DNA of 64,000 nt from Henckelia pumila (Eukaryota; Streptophyta; Magnoliopsida; Lamiales; Gesneriaceae), in assembly GCF_033568475.1 (NCBI RefSeq), contig NC_133123.1, positions 192,048,821 through 192,112,820 on the forward strand, given 5' to 3'. Of this stretch, positions 1 to 11,423 are shown in pieces. Made by a program: the position numbers and the translations under genes. A model generated the notes under the pieces. The model saw nothing but the letters and a program-made list of their open reading frames with translations, searched no databases and was not told where the DNA came from. Each line of letters starts with the position of its first letter. Position 1 is the stretch's first letter.

Positions 1-150
1 CGTCCCTAAAGTTTCCTAACTTTTCCAAAAATATACCAACACTTTTTTTGGGGCCAATTACGTCCCTCTTTTTATAAAAAGTTTCTCTGATATGTCCTCC
101 AAACTAAAAATTTCCTATACTACCCTTATATTAATATTTTGTAGAAACAT
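1..150 (+). repeat. Left arm of inverted repeat flanking the pararetrovirus
   Basis: Read against the reverse complement of 38480-38646, this stretch shows blocks of matching sequence in the same order: a GCCAATTA block near 53-60, an ATGTCCT block near 93-99 followed by CAAACTAAA, and a CCTA..CT.CCCTTAT block near 115-130. Identity is partial, judged by eye. It lies between the window edge and the primer binding site. It may be one arm of the pregenomic RNA leader hairpin or the terminal repeat of a carrier element. Confidence 0.5.
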
Positions 151-167
151 TTTCCTATGGCTAAAAA

Positions 168-180
168 TGGTATCAGAGCC
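168..180 (+). promoter_or_regulatory. Pararetroviral primer binding site
   Basis: TGGTATCAGAGCC is complementary to the 3' end of plant initiator Met-tRNA, the primer used by caulimoviruses for minus-strand synthesis. It lies about 80 bp before the first small viral ATG, the expected place at the 3' end of the leader. Confidence 0.85.
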
Positions 181-257
181 TAGGTAATTTTATTCAGACT
201 TGATATTATTCATTAAATCATACTTTTCTTTGTTGAGGAAGAGATTTTCAACAAACC

Positions 258-407
258 ATGGATTCAAACGAGAGTTTGAACTAGAAGGATTTCATTTATA
301 TGAAATTCCAAAAACAAGTGAATCTATTTAAAATAGATTCTTTACAAAACTTAAAGAGACTTAGGCCTTATATACTCTCTGAATAGATTAATAAATTTGA
401 TTTCTAA
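258..407 (+). pseudogene. Broken small first viral ORF
   Basis: An ATG at 258 opens a 49-codon frame closed by TAA at 405, interrupted by in-frame TAG at 282 and 384. It lies just after the primer binding site and overlaps the next ORF, as small 5' ORFs do in several caulimovirids. No domain is recognised. The short length makes this weak; it could also be leader sequence. Confidence 0.35.
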
Positions 408-699
408 TTCTCAATTTCTAGAGATCACACCAGATTCCTCTAAACTCTTCGGAGATTTTAGAGAAATTCAAAAGACGGTACAATATTACAGTAATCAGCT
501 GTATGAAATACCTCAGAAGATTGGAGAAATCCTTAAGAAAAAAGAAGAAATTCTTGTAACTATAAAGGATCTTCAAACCAAAATCTTAAATCTAGAACAC
601 ACTTCTAGTTCTAGAAAAGGAAATACAGGAGGAAGGTTACCACTCTCGTTTGGTACCGAACCTCTGTTACATCAGAAAGGTAAAACCAAAATGGTTTAA
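397..699 (+). pseudogene. Small viral coiled-coil-like ORF
   Basis: About 100 codons are open, but the frame has no ATG near its start (first codon shown is TTG and the frame runs open further upstream). The product is Lys/Glu/Ile/Leu-rich between residues about 25 and 70 with heptad-like spacing, suggesting a coiled coil, and becomes Ser/Gly-rich and basic at the C-terminus. Position between the leader and the coat protein fits a virion-associated or accessory protein, but no specific homology is recognised. It ends at TAA 697-699, before the coat-protein ATG at 768. The missing ATG suggests decay or an upstream frame change. Confidence 0.5.
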
Positions 700-767
700 A
701 AACCTTTAACTGAGGATGAAATGATGATTAATCTTATAAAGAAAGTATCAGAGAAAAACATTATCTG

Positions 768-1748
768 ATGACTACTTTAGAAAGATTAAATCTCGAGGAT
801 CTACAAGATCTTGCGGATTCTTTTGCGAATCTCAAAGTAGTAGTTCTAAAAATGAATTTCCCTGAGGGTGAACAACTCATAGGGAATCCCCCTAGATATG
901 TGGTTAAAACAAAAGAACCACATAGTGAGTTCCATGTTGGAGAAAATTCACATCCAGCCGGAACCAGATCAAGAAGGAGTAATATACCAATACATCAAAC
1001 TCCTTATGGAAAAACTATTTTAGACCCAATACATCCTTATGGGGTTATGTTAAACCTGGATGTTTTGGACTTCAAAAACAGAAAAGATCTTATAAATGAT
1101 TGGACATCAGCTATGAGAATAGCAGCAGGAACTTTGGATCTCAATAAAGAAGGATTTATCAAACTTCTGGAAATGAGTCTAATGAGATCTGTCAAGATAG
1201 CTTGGGAAATGACCATGCCAGAAACCAAGAAATCAATCTTAGCAGGAGAATCACTTAACGAGATTGGAGGAAGAATGGCCACCCTTTTTAAAGCACAATT
1301 CATAGGGGTAGACTATTTCAATAATCAAGATACAGAGAAAAAGAGAAGATATACTCAAGCTCTGTATAGCCTCGAGTTACATGATATCTGTTTAGTTGAT
1401 GAATATATTATGTTATTCACCAAATACAGATGGAATTCGGGAGTTGAAGAAAATGTAGTCGTTCAGCTATTTTTCGCAAAAATGCCAAGCCCCTGGAGAG
1501 AAATGCTGATAAAAGAATACGTTCCAGGTAATCTTGATAGATTGGCAAGACGCGCCTTCTTTTTGAAAGGTAAATTGGCGGAATGGTGCCATATGGCAGC
1601 ATTACAAAAGAACTACAAGAAAATAAGGGGTATTAATAAGCATACTCCTCTATTTTGTAGAGAAAATGATCTCTCTACGGTTATAGGGAATAGATCACAG
1701 GGATTTAAGAGAAAGAAATTAAAAAATAATCTTACAATAAAAGAATGA
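768..1748 (+). pseudogene. Pararetroviral coat protein (capsid core), frame broken at the 3' end
   Basis: An open frame of 326 codons from ATG 768. The C-terminal half has the layout of caulimovirid capsid cores: an aromatic-rich stretch with FTKYRW (about residue 217), a motif ending PSPWREM (about 241), then a segment with LARRAFFLKGKL and CHM..LQ...K. The tail becomes strongly basic and the frame closes at TGA 1746-1748. The expected zinc-knuckle domain continues in a different frame from 1745, so at least one frameshift separates core and nucleic-acid-binding tail. In the virus this protein packages the genome. I call it coat protein from layout and from its place before a zinc knuckle; I could not run an alignment. 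Confidence 0.7.
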
Positions 1749-1964
1749 AAAGTTCTTGGAAACCAAGAACATTTTGTTTCAAACAAAAGGCCAGAGCCTA
1801 TAGATCAGGTAGAAGAAGTGGACCTACACGAGCATCCCCAACAACAAACTCATCACAAAGTAGGGGAAGAACACCATCTAGAAGAACTTTTAGAAGAACT
1901 CATACGAGAGCAAGTGAATGTTTCAAGGATTGCAATTGCTGGACATGTGGAGCTAGAGGCCATA
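1745..1964 (+). pseudogene. Basic tail and first half of capsid zinc knuckle, truncated by insertion
   Basis: Arg/Ser-rich sequence followed by the start of a CCHC zinc knuckle (CNCWTCGARGH). The frame differs from the coat-protein core upstream. The knuckle is cut in front of its last cysteine by the Cassandra-type LTR at 1965. The same sequence recurs at 32776, where the knuckle is completed (final Cys in STNCPEN). The stop seen at 1967-1969 belongs to the inserted LTR, not to the virus. Confidence 0.75.
1899..1964 (+). repeat. 66-bp viral segment duplicated at both sides of the nested insertion (left copy)
   Basis: Bases 1899-1964 are identical over 66 bp to 32776-32841, read by eye. They contain zinc-knuckle coding sequence. 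Two further bases (TA, 2350-2351 and 32842-32843) match once the Cassandra LTR and its target duplication are removed. This is far longer than an LTR-element target duplication. Confidence 0.9.
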
Positions 1965-2344
1965 TGTGACGCCCGGGGCTGAAGAGGCGGGGAGTGATCG
2001 CCGGTGCCAAGAGGTTGCACGGACAATGAGCGGCTCCTGAAAGGCTTCTAGGCGGAGGGAGACATGAATGAACCGATCCCGTGCCGGAATGAGAGGGGAT
2101 TCTGAGACTGTGTAGGTATGGGACTACATAGTTGAGGAGGGATTAAAAGATTTCATATGTACTGCTCATATAAAGAAGGTGCATCTTCTTTTCGGGAGCT
2201 CATCACATAAGAACTCTAAAGTTAAGCGTGCTTGACTTGGGGCAATTATAGGATGGGTGACCCCCTGGGAAGTTTCTCAGGGTGCGTGTGAGTGAGGACA
2301 TAAGCACGCTGAAAAGACCCGTCTTGATACAGTGGGACGTTACA
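1965..2344 (+). mobile_element. Solo LTR of Cassandra-type TRIM with 5S rRNA-like insert
   Basis: A 380-bp unit starts TGTGACGCCC, ends CGTTACA and is flanked by a perfect 5-bp target duplication CCATA (1960-1964 and 2345-2349). Inside, 2218-2235 matches the 5S rRNA box A region (AAGTTAAGCGTGCTTG) and 2251-2273 matches the box C region (GGATGGGTGACC..CTGGGAAGT) in the right order and spacing. LTRs carrying 5S RNA promoter sequence are the hallmark of Cassandra TRIM elements in plants. No internal region or second LTR follows, so it is a solo LTR left by LTR-LTR recombination. Confidence 0.8.
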
Positions 2345-4344
2345 CCATATATGTAACGCCCAGAAAATCCACTGGCTGACCAGACCACATGCATGATATT
2401 AAATGTGATGTTTTAAATTATTTGAGTTATTTTTTTTAGTTAATTTTATGTGCTAGAAGTAAATTATTTTATTTCTAATGTCTGATGAATTTTAGGATTT
2501 TTAAAGTTATAGAGGACGGCGATTGGAGGCTTTCAGGTGAAGAGATATCCGGACACGATTTAAAAAAAAAGGTAGTATTTTAGTAATTTTAGGATTTAAT
2601 TAGCATAGTTTATTTTTAAATTTATTTAGTAATAGACCGGAAACTAATTAAATTAAAAGATAAGTCGTAGGAGGATTTTATAATTTTTGGTCTGAATAGT
2701 GTATTTTACCCATTTAATAAATATTGAGATTTTATTGAAATTGATAAGCTTTTATATATATTTATATATTATATACGTATATTATATATATATGGTTGGT
2801 GCGTGTATTTATATACATGATAGGTAATTAGATTAACTTAATTAGTAACTAGTAGATTTAAGTAATAATTTAGTAACTTAATTAATTAGAAAATATAAAA
2901 GAAAAAGAAAAGAAAACGTGTAGTCAGTAGAATAGAATGAGAAACGCAGTCAGAAGAATAGAAAACGGGAGAAAAACGTGAGGGCTAGGGTTCTTGGAGG
3001 TGGAGAAATCTGGTTTTGATCGTGTTTCGATCTATCTTCGATCCCAGAAACGTGTTTCAGATCAACCGTTCTACATATAGAGGCAAGTCTTAATCCGTTA
3101 TTTTGACTCATCGATATTGTCATATATTTTTCAAAGTGTATTTAATGTATTTTTGATGAAAAGTATAAGTATTCTTGATAAATGTTCATGTACATGAAAG
3201 ATTAAATGATTGGGTAGGTGTTTTTAATTTTAAAAAAATAAATATATATATTTCTTATTGATGAACAGTAAAATACGTTACTGTTCACGTATACGTACTG
3301 TATACGTGAACAGTACACGTATTTGGGGTGTTGTGTGCGTGAGTGTGTGTGTGCATGAGTGTGTGTGTGTGTGTCGTGTGAGTGTGTGTGTGTGTGTGTG
3401 TGATCACGTGTAGGGTTGTGTGTGTTGATGGATCTGTGTGTGAATTGTTGTGAGGTGTGTGTAGTGGTTTTGGGATTAACATATATATATGTATATGTAT
3501 ATATATGGATCTATGTTTTAGTGTGCGTGAGTATATATTTATTCACTAGTAGAATTTTTGCATATTACTTCGCTATTTTTTACTTCGGCGATCACTATTG
3601 CCGAAGTAATAAATAGTTATTTACTGCGGTTATAAAATTAACGAAGTAAAATGTATTTTAGACTTCACTAATTAAAAAAACGGCTTCACTTATATTTTTA
3701 AGTGACTTTTTACTTTATCAAATTATATTTGATGAAGTAAAAAGGTGAAATAAAATTTTTAATTTGTACAAGGTGAAGTAATAGGTTATTTTTCTTGATT
3801 AACTTGTACTCTGGCGTCGTCTCCCAAATCTATTTAGGGCTTCCTCATTCGTCTCCCTTCTTTCTTTGTTTCGTTACAGCTTGCTCCCAGCATATACACA
3901 TTCAAGTATGGATATATGATGCATCGGAGTTTCTGAAGATGTTGAAGGTTCGTATTTGATTTCTGCAGCTATCGAATCCTCCGACCGGACGCTCTCACTT
4001 AGAATCGTGTAGTTTCACCGGTTCTTATGAATTTCCGATCTTTAAAATCCCTGTGCCCTATTACTTAAATCCCGTATTGTTTCTCTCCATGTGTAAATCT
4101 GAGAAATTTCATCGCCTCCGGGGATTGCTGCTTGTGTTATAGTCGGTGGATGTCGATCACTTTGCAGTTTAGGGCTTGAGGTACTTGATATTTTCATTTG
4201 ATTTGTGGTTTTTCGTTTATTCAGTTAATTTTTTTAGTTCTTCAGGGGCCTAATTGTTTGTGTAATTCATGTTTTTTGGTGATTTGGTTTGGGTAATTCT
4301 AGCATATGGAACATCTGAGGATTTAGGAGTTAGTAACTTTTCAG

Positions 4345-4956
4345 GCTTTTGATGCTTCGTGGCTCCCCGGGACTCTATTCTTATGCCATATTCGAATATT
4401 CAAAGGAACATCCTGGTTTCAACCTTAACACCACGCGGATTGCATTCATGCTCAGAAAAGACAAGTATGCATTTCTGATTTATTGAAGAATACGGAGTTT
4501 GCTAGTTGGAAAAATACCTTCAGCTATACTTGAAAACCCAATATATCATTTGGAAAATATTCAGTGAAGCTTTTCTTTTGCGATTGGAATGATTCCATGA
4601 AATTGTGAATGGAGTTTTCAATCATTCTCTATCTCTAGCTTTGATATGATGAATAGAGATTAACGCAGTTGAGCCATCAAGTTCTTTAAAGCAAAACTGC
4701 GGGAAATAAAATGAAACAACTTTGGAAGTTTCAATTATAAGTCTGTTTCCTCACCATCCTTAATTTTACTTATTTGGTAAATTAACTGATCTGTACAGTA
4801 CTTCATACGGTCAGGTTTCATTACATGGCAGTAGGAGACAGCAGACAAAGATATATGCCTTTGGCAGACAATCGTTTGCCAGGACAAGGTCAAGCGTTGG
4901 CTTACCCTGAAGCTGTCCGCCTTGTTGATCCTGTGGAACCAGAATTTAAAGGAGAG
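4345..4956 (+). pseudogene. Captured fragment of a rhamnogalacturonate lyase gene (PL4 type)
   Basis: Two exon-like blocks separated by a GT-AG intron. Exon a (4345-4464) reads ..SPGLYSYAIFEY.., ..FNLNTTRIAFMLRKDK; exon b (4815-4956) reads FHYMAVGDSRQRYMPL, then GQALAYPEAVRLVDPVEPEF. These are hallmark stretches of plant rhamnogalacturonate lyases, which cleave rhamnogalacturonan I in the wall. The phase joins exactly across the intron. Only a short middle part of the protein is present and the frame ends at TAA soon after exon b, so it is a transduplicated fragment carried by the CACTA element. Retained introns point to DNA-level capture. Confidence 0.8.
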
Positions 4957-7604
4957 GTGCGGTAAAATCACCTTCTTTTCCAAATCAGCAGCTGGATCGC
5001 TATTTTGAAGGGTAATATTTTAAATTTCGTTTAGTTGCCTTCTTTTCAATTTTAGCTCGTTTCAGCGGTGTTTGGAAATGTTCCGGCGAGCCGCCACCCC
5101 CGCCGCTCTAATTCCGAAGGAAAAGAACCGGAACACCTTGGAATGTAAGTTTCTAAATTAAATGTGAATAAAGGAGATTTAGTTGTGAGATTTATTTTGG
5201 ATCGAGCGTTTGGTACTCTTTTTTCTTTTCAAATGTTTTAGAATGATTTGGTTTGATAAAAATGTTCCGATGAAACTCTCTTGCTGGGTTGATTTTATTG
5301 TTCAATTTGCTGGTCAATAACTTATGATTTTTATCTCAGAAAATGGTAAAAAATCCCAAGAGAAATATTTAATTTCAAGGTAAGATTAAGACCATCTCAC
5401 TTGCTCTACGGATGGCCTCATTGAGGTAGTTCAATTCTTACATTGTAACTAAGTCTCGTTCAAGTACAGATAAGATGTAGAAAGTTGATTCTTTTATCGA
5501 TTTGCTTTGTCTCTAGCATTTCTTTGGGACATTATGCGATCGATTGGAGAAGTTGACCATGTTGTCTTGATGCTCTGAGCAATTGCTAAATATAAACTGA
5601 TTTATTTTTGTGCAGTACTAAACTTCTATCTTATTAAATTTGATATACTTTGTGTGGTTTAATAGTTATTGTCATCCGATCTTTTGTCTTAATCAGTCAA
5701 AACACTTGGCTGTCTTTATGCACCTAATGGATCTACTCTTTCCTGAACTTTGCCATTGCCAGCGTGTAAGTGTTTTCTTGAAGACTTCTTAATGACATGT
5801 CGCTCTTGGGTGATTGAGTTAATATGATTTGTTATCATACAACACTTGTAAGATAACATCCAACAATCCCCTCTACTCTTTTATGCTTTTATCATTTCAT
5901 ATTCATATGTGCTACCAGTTTATGAATTTGGCCCAGAACCTGGGTTTTAAATAATTTTTTTACTTCTGCTGATTTGATGACCAACTTAATTAATTCTATC
6001 CTTGTTCCGTTCGTGGAATAGGTAGGCTAAGGTAGTCTAGAGTTAGCCTTATGGCCCTTATCATTCATGGTCCAGTATTGGTGTGTTATGTAGGAAGCTA
6101 TTGCTGCTTTTACGTGTCAAGTCACTATGAGTCATGGGTTGAAGCCCCCACTGAACGTGATATCACAATATTATCTTTCCTATATTAGTTTTATGAAACA
6201 CTGACAATTTGTAAAAGCAAAAGATTTTTTTTAGATTTATTTTTTGGATCAATATTTAAAATGCATATGATTTCAGAGTAAGCCATATATTATATTTTCT
6301 GAAGTGGAAATATCACACTTTGTTTTGCGTCTCATAGTGCCTCCACCATTTCCACCACCTCTATCTAGAAGAAGTTTTAAACATCAAATTATCTTCTTTT
6401 GGGAAGAAAAACAAGCTGTTGGTTGTCCTTTATTCTTTTGGTTCTTTGCATCATTTTATGTCTAGGTTAAACACCTTTTATGAGAATTTCATAATTGCTT
6501 GTGCAGTAACGAAATTTTGTTTTATTAAGAGTTCTATATTTCTAAACTATATATTGTATGCTAGGTGAAACACCATTGGTGCCCATTGGCACACAAGAAA
6601 ACGAGATCTACATCACATGATTTTTCTTTATTATGTATCACATACACATTGTTTTTGTGTCTTAATACAATTCTCAGGGAAATATCTAATTTGATGGCAG
6701 TTGGTAGAGCTGGAAAACGGAGAAACTTATAATGGGATTTGGTGAATTGCGATATTTGGTTGAATATCCATCTTCAAGAAATCATATGTACCTCAAAGGT
6801 AGTGCATGTGTTTATCTATTTATGCTTTATTAGTTATGTTAGTTATCTATTAAGTTAGACTTCTTGTATATGTAGTTGATGCTGATTTTTTTTGGTGAGA
6901 TGGTTAAATCGTCAATTACATTTTTTTTGTTTGTTGAATAATTTATAGTTTTGATATACAAAGGAAAATAAAAGAAATTGTTGCGGCTTTTACGAGAAAT
7001 CTCAGGTCATTTATACTGACACGCATTGCACATATCATTATGAATTGATTTTGGTAAATTCTGACACGCATTGCTCATATCATTATACATTCATACTCAA
7101 TCATTACTCTCCATAATTGTGTCAGGTTGAATGACTTGGCATCAGAATCAACATGTTATATTCTTCGTTGCTATTTTTCCTTGACCAGTGGTAAGAAGAT
7201 CCTGGAACTGCAAGAGAGACGTTCTTCACTTGGCGATGAGCTACAGAGAAGGTTTTTCTGTACGCGTTGTCATGAAGATTATTCTACATTCAGATAGAAG
7301 ACCACGCTGTATAGGTGAGATTTTTACCATTGAATCAATACTTTAATGCACATGGAAAAAAATAGCAGACTGTCCTTAGTTTGATTAAAATTAGAGCGTA
7401 GAAATTTATTATCGAGTTGAATGTTATTTCTCTTGGATTAGTGTTTGAGTTATACTCGGATTCACAAGTTTATTTACCTATTTTTTATATACATTAATAA
7501 ATCATTGATTAAGCTAAGATATTAATGGTTGGGCAGAAAACTAACCTGTTATATGATATACATGTTGGATTTCATCTTATGTATGTCTCTATAATTTTCT
7601 GCAG

Positions 7605-7738
7605 CTAACCTGGTTAATAATCATGGCTTTGAGGAGGCTCTCGTATTTTGATACTCTTCAAATGGCGACGTCCTTCTGCCCAAGCAAGAAGATATTACCT
7701 CCCCACTTCCTGGCTGGTTCATTGAGTCGCTCAAGGAT
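7605..7738 (+). pseudogene. Captured exon resembling a DUF642 cell-wall protein
   Basis: An exon-like block bounded by CAG and GTAAGT. One frame reads NLVNNHGFEEALVF, a stop, then LLPKQEDITSPLPGWFIESL. The N-terminal part of plant DUF642 proteins has the same plan (N..VNGdFEE.., then SPLPGW..ES). The native glycine/aspartate after VN is changed and a TGA interrupts the block, so it cannot encode protein. Identification rests on about 35 residues recalled from the family. Confidence 0.5.
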
Positions 7739-8214
7739 GTAAGTTCATAGATTCCAAGAATTTCAACGTCCCATTACGAAAAAATGCGGAGATGCAATGG
7801 CGGTGTTTACTTTTACGGTATAAAAATTTATTAGAACTCTGCTTCATTTCCCCTCCAAAAAGAAATCACACATTCACAAATTGAATGCAATATACGTGTC
7901 CTTGATCTTAACTTTGATTGTTCAGTTCTCTAATTTATGGAAGACAGCAGCAGACGTTACCTTGTTGTTAACATGGGAAGTAAGTTTGTTCTTGAGTTTT
8001 CTCAACTAATCTGATTGGACTGGCATTGTCTTACCAGGACTGAGCATAAAATTCCTGGAGTTCTCTTGCATCATATGCATGTTACTATATTTTTGGAGAG
8101 ACTGTGATGATTTTTTTGTCTTCAATATTTATCATACATTTTCTGCGGGCTTCTTTAATTCCTAGTGTACGGATATAGGACTGCAAATGGATTGCCCTCT
8201 ATAACTTTGCTGTT

Positions 8215-8322
8215 GCAGCAGAAGAAAGCGAAGACGTTCATTTCTCTGAGTACCCATGTTTTGTGATATCTGAAAACTCACATGGCATCACAGCTAGAGA
8301 AATGTGGCAAGAAATAAAAGAG
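8215..8322 (+). other. Exon-like block of unrecognised origin inside the first CACTA
   Basis: One frame stays open and reads like protein ([20 protein letters not shown], then [18 protein letters not shown]) up to a possible donor near 8322. I do not recognise the parent gene. Similar unexplained exon-like blocks lie near 5064-5150 and 7195-7316. Given the two captured gene pieces nearby, capture from host genes is the likely origin. Confidence 0.35.
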
Positions 8323-9479
8323 GTAGGTTTCCATAATTTGAAACATTTGCATGACCATATCGTTTTTGGTTGAATGATGGTTCAATACTATTCTGAATTT
8401 ATATATGTTATACGTGACATAACTTAGGAGGAATGCTCCATAAAAAGATAGATTAGTTATTTTGTGCATATTATTGATCTTCTTTTACAGTCAGTCGGAC
8501 TCATTTATGCTGGTTCTGACTTCTAAATGGTCATGGATGGACGGGTGTACTAGTTAGAAGCCTGAGAATATGCTTTCACTGAAGGTAACACAAAAGGACT
8601 GCAGAAAATTTTTTAGAAAATAAATTTATACACAAAGGTAAGTTTTGAATGTAACACTTAGAAATTAGAGCCAAAGCATACATCTGTATCTTGATTTTTT
8701 CACTTGATACCAACCATCTTTGCTTTCTTGAATTTTATTCTGGTTGCTTATTGAACATTTCTATAAAATTTTCTGTCTTTTCTTGTCTTTGTTAAATATC
8801 TTAAAGCTACCTGATACCAGATATTGATATGGATACAACTACATCCATCGAAGAGGTCTTAAGATGCCATATGTGCAAGCATAGACATGTAATTTTATGT
8901 GAAGGGCATCACACCAGTTACTGATCTAGTTGTTCTCTTTCGTCTTTCATTGTCTTCATTTTATCATATCATTGACAAAGTTTTACTTATTCTCTTCCAT
9001 TAGCATGGACCACCTAAAATCTAAAGAAGTATCGGTGCGTTCAGAATCGGGTTCATAGATTGGGGCAAGCCATAACAGCTTCTCTCACTATTACTTGTTT
9101 CCTGAAAATCATTCTAATTGACATTGAGCTATATTTTTTTTACATTTCAGTTTGCAGGATCCATCAAGAACTAATATTACAACCAAGATCAATTTGATGA
9201 AGTTAGAAGTGAATGGAGTGAATTCGTCTACTTCTGTGTAGGTGCCTAAATGTGTCATGCACGTTGGGATAATATTTTGTTTTGTCTCTGTGAATACACT
9301 AGTTTTGTGGAAATACTTGTGGATACATGCATATTTTCGGGTTATTTTTGGTAGATATACTTGTAAAATTATGGATGTTTGTCATTTTGGGATGGATACT
9401 TTATTTATTTTATTAGTCTATTTTAAGTTTAAAAAATATATTTATATTGTGTTATTTTTGTATCTAAATTTTAATGTAG

Positions 9480-10060
9480 TGAAACATATGTTACTTCACT
9501 CAAATTAAATAGTGAAGTTAAATAAATAATTTACTTTGGTAATTTCATTAATAGAAGAAGTAGAAGAATGCATTTTAATACGGTAATATAGGAAATTAAC
9601 GAAGTAAAAGACATTATTTCACTTTGTATATTATTGAAATTACTGAAGTAATAGACAATATTTAACTTCGAAAATTTGATTAAAAATTGAAGTAAAAGAA
9701 TACATTTTACTTCGGTTATATACGAAATTAACGAAGTAATAGACAATATTTAACTTTGTCCAAAACTCGAAGTAAAATCATAGTTTTTACTTCGGCAAAT
9801 TCATTAATTGACGCAGTATAAAAATATATTTGACTTCGTAACTTATGAAATTAGCGAAGTAAAATATATGTTTTTACTTCGGCACTGGTCCAATTCTGCC
9901 TCCAAAAAATGACCAAAGACTTCGGTAATTTAAGGTATAAGATTTCGGTGATTCAGCGAAGTAAAAAAATACCCTATTACTTCACGTGACACTACTTCGG
10001 TAATTAAGTGCCTACGACTTCGGTTATTAATCGAAGTCTTACGCGATTTTTCTACTAGTG
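9480..10060 (+). repeat. 3' subterminal repeat array of the first CACTA
   Basis: Dozens of short units built on ACTTCG, AACGAAGTAA and TGAAGTAA in both orientations alternate over about 550 bp. The same motifs occupy 3560-3790 at the other end. Such arrays are the expected binding sites for TNPA-type transposase proteins. Confidence 0.8.
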
Positions 10061-11239
10061 ATTATATTTGTATGTACAGTATGCATAATACATTTATATA
10101 TATATTTGGGTCGTGTGGTTATATTAATTTGTAAAATAGTATGTGTGGGTGTGTTTTTGTGTGTGTGTTGTGTACTGAATTTTTTTGAAGAAAGATGAGA
10201 AGTGAAGAAAATATTTTATGGCTTGTGGTAAAGTTACTATTGAGGTTGAGGTTGACGGAGTGTGGATGTAGGCTTCTTGGTCATGATGCCCCTCCCAAGA
10301 GGAAGATGGAGTGTGGATGTAGGCCATTGAGTCATGATGCCCCTCCACTTGAGGTTGACGGAGTGTGAATGTAGGCTCTTTGAGTCATGATGCCCCTCCA
10401 CCCTGGATATCCTTGTATAATGCTTGATCAGGCGACTATAATGAAAGTTGAGGAAAGTTTCTGAGCCACAGGTCGAACGAAAATAATTATTTTTATGAGG
10501 TTGAGTTGAGGTGTATTCATTCGTAATGTGTTTGTTATGTATCGAGTTATATTTCTTTGCGATGTTTTGTCTTATGTTGAGGTAAAGTTCAGGTTGAGGC
10601 GTCTTTTTTGCGACGAGTTTGAAAGTTTAAAGGTAAATGTTGAGGATTGTGTGCTTGCATGTGCATGTTTGATGTTTTAAGGGCTTCAAAGTATTAAAGT
10701 TGATGTTTAAAGTATAGTTTAAAGTTTATAGAGTTATGTATTTTTACTACATCTGGATATTTCTTGCTGAGCCATTAGGCTCACTAGACTTTATCGATGC
10801 AGGTAATGATGAGTAGGTGGTGCTGTCTGGCGGGTGCGGTGGTCGTGTGGCGGCGCAAATCATGACCATGCAACTTCCGCAACATGATGTTTTTAAGAAA
10901 ACAGTTTATGCATTTAATTGGTTGAGGTTTTGAAAAAGTAGAAGTATTTTTTTTATTATTATTATGAGTCAGTTTATTTTTCCTGGCTGCCAGAATATTT
11001 CTAAGTATGCTTTCTAAGTATGCTTGAAAAGATTTATTTAGTTTATGCAGTATTTAAATATTTTGGTTGAGTAAAGATACTGGACTTCTGCCAATTATTT
11101 TTAAATTGTGTTTTTTATTTATTCATGATATTTCATACCCCTTTTATTATTATTACAATATATTATTTTAAAAATTAAAATAGTCAGCAATTTTATTTAT
11201 TTATTATTTTAAGTTAAGAAATTAGAGGACGTTACAACT

Positions 11240-11251
11240 TGGTATCAAAGC
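11240..11251 (+). promoter_or_regulatory. Tekay-like primer binding site
   Basis: TGGTATCAAAGC begins three bases after the 5' LTR end. It resembles the initiator Met-tRNA site TGGTATCAGAGC with one change (G to A). The equivalent site after the 3' LTR (22747-22758) has a second change. Confidence 0.75.
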
Positions 11252-11423
11252 ATGGTCCAGGGGATTTGCGCCACTCACGCCACGCTATACTCGTTCAGAT
11301 TCACCGCAAGTTTGTAAGTTTTCAAGCTATTTTAATTGTTTTGAGGTTTTGATGATTTGTTTATTGAGGTAAAGGTATAATATGTTTGTTCAGTAAAGTT
11401 ATGTGCTTTTGCATTGAGATATC

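Larger units (their letters stand above)
1..1964 (+). mobile_element. Endogenous pararetrovirus, left segment
   Basis: Left part of an integrated Caulimoviridae genome. Visible in order: a Met-tRNA-type primer binding site, two small ORFs, a coat-protein ORF and the start of a basic, Cys-rich domain. Viral sequence stops at 1964, where a solo Cassandra-type LTR and then a gypsy element begin, and resumes at 32776. Coat protein upstream of movement protein (33.1-34.3 kb) is an order known in Cavemovirus and Solendovirus, so an affinity to those genera is inferred, not proven. Stops and frame changes in most ORFs mark it as a fossil. Its left boundary may lie before base 1. Confidence 0.85.
3544..10060 (+). 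mobile_element. CACTA (En/Spm-type) element, non-autonomous, with captured gene exons
   Basis: The unit starts CACTAGTAGAA and ends TTCTACTAGTG (inverted) and is flanked by the 3-bp target duplication ATT (3541-3543, 10061-10063). The uninterrupted sequence exists in the 3' LTR near 21568, which proves the boundaries. Subterminal regions (3560-3790, 9480-10040) hold many short direct and inverted copies of ACTTCGG / GAAGTAA motifs, as expected for transposase binding in CACTA elements. No long ORF or transposase domain was found in 6.5 kb. The interior contains intron-exon pieces of ordinary plant genes. Confidence 0.9.
2352..11236 (+). repeat. Tekay-like 5' LTR, split by a CACTA element
   Basis: LTR sequence occupies 2352-3543 and 10061-11236, together about 2.37 kb against 2.41 kb for the 3' LTR. 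The two LTRs read almost identically by eye, apart from shorter GT and AT microsatellite tracts here (3336-3440, 3480-3508), which suggests fairly recent insertion. The 5' LTR contains a cluster of related 'gatgcccctcc' units near 10250-10400 and a TG-rich tract in the first kilobase. Confidence 0.85.

Noticed and set aside
1899-1964. The 66-bp repeat as a target-site duplication
   Set aside because: LTR elements make about 5-bp duplications; 66 bp with a truncated right end needs a recombination explanation.
2205-2290. A functional 5S rRNA gene
   Set aside because: Only parts match 5S, ends are diverged, and the block lies inside an LTR with its own target duplication; it is the Cassandra-type insert.
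3285-3616. Small ORFs in the GT/AC microsatellite on both strands
   Set aside because: They translate to Thr-His or Val-Cys repeats and lie in LTR sequence; the same occurs at 21260-21704.
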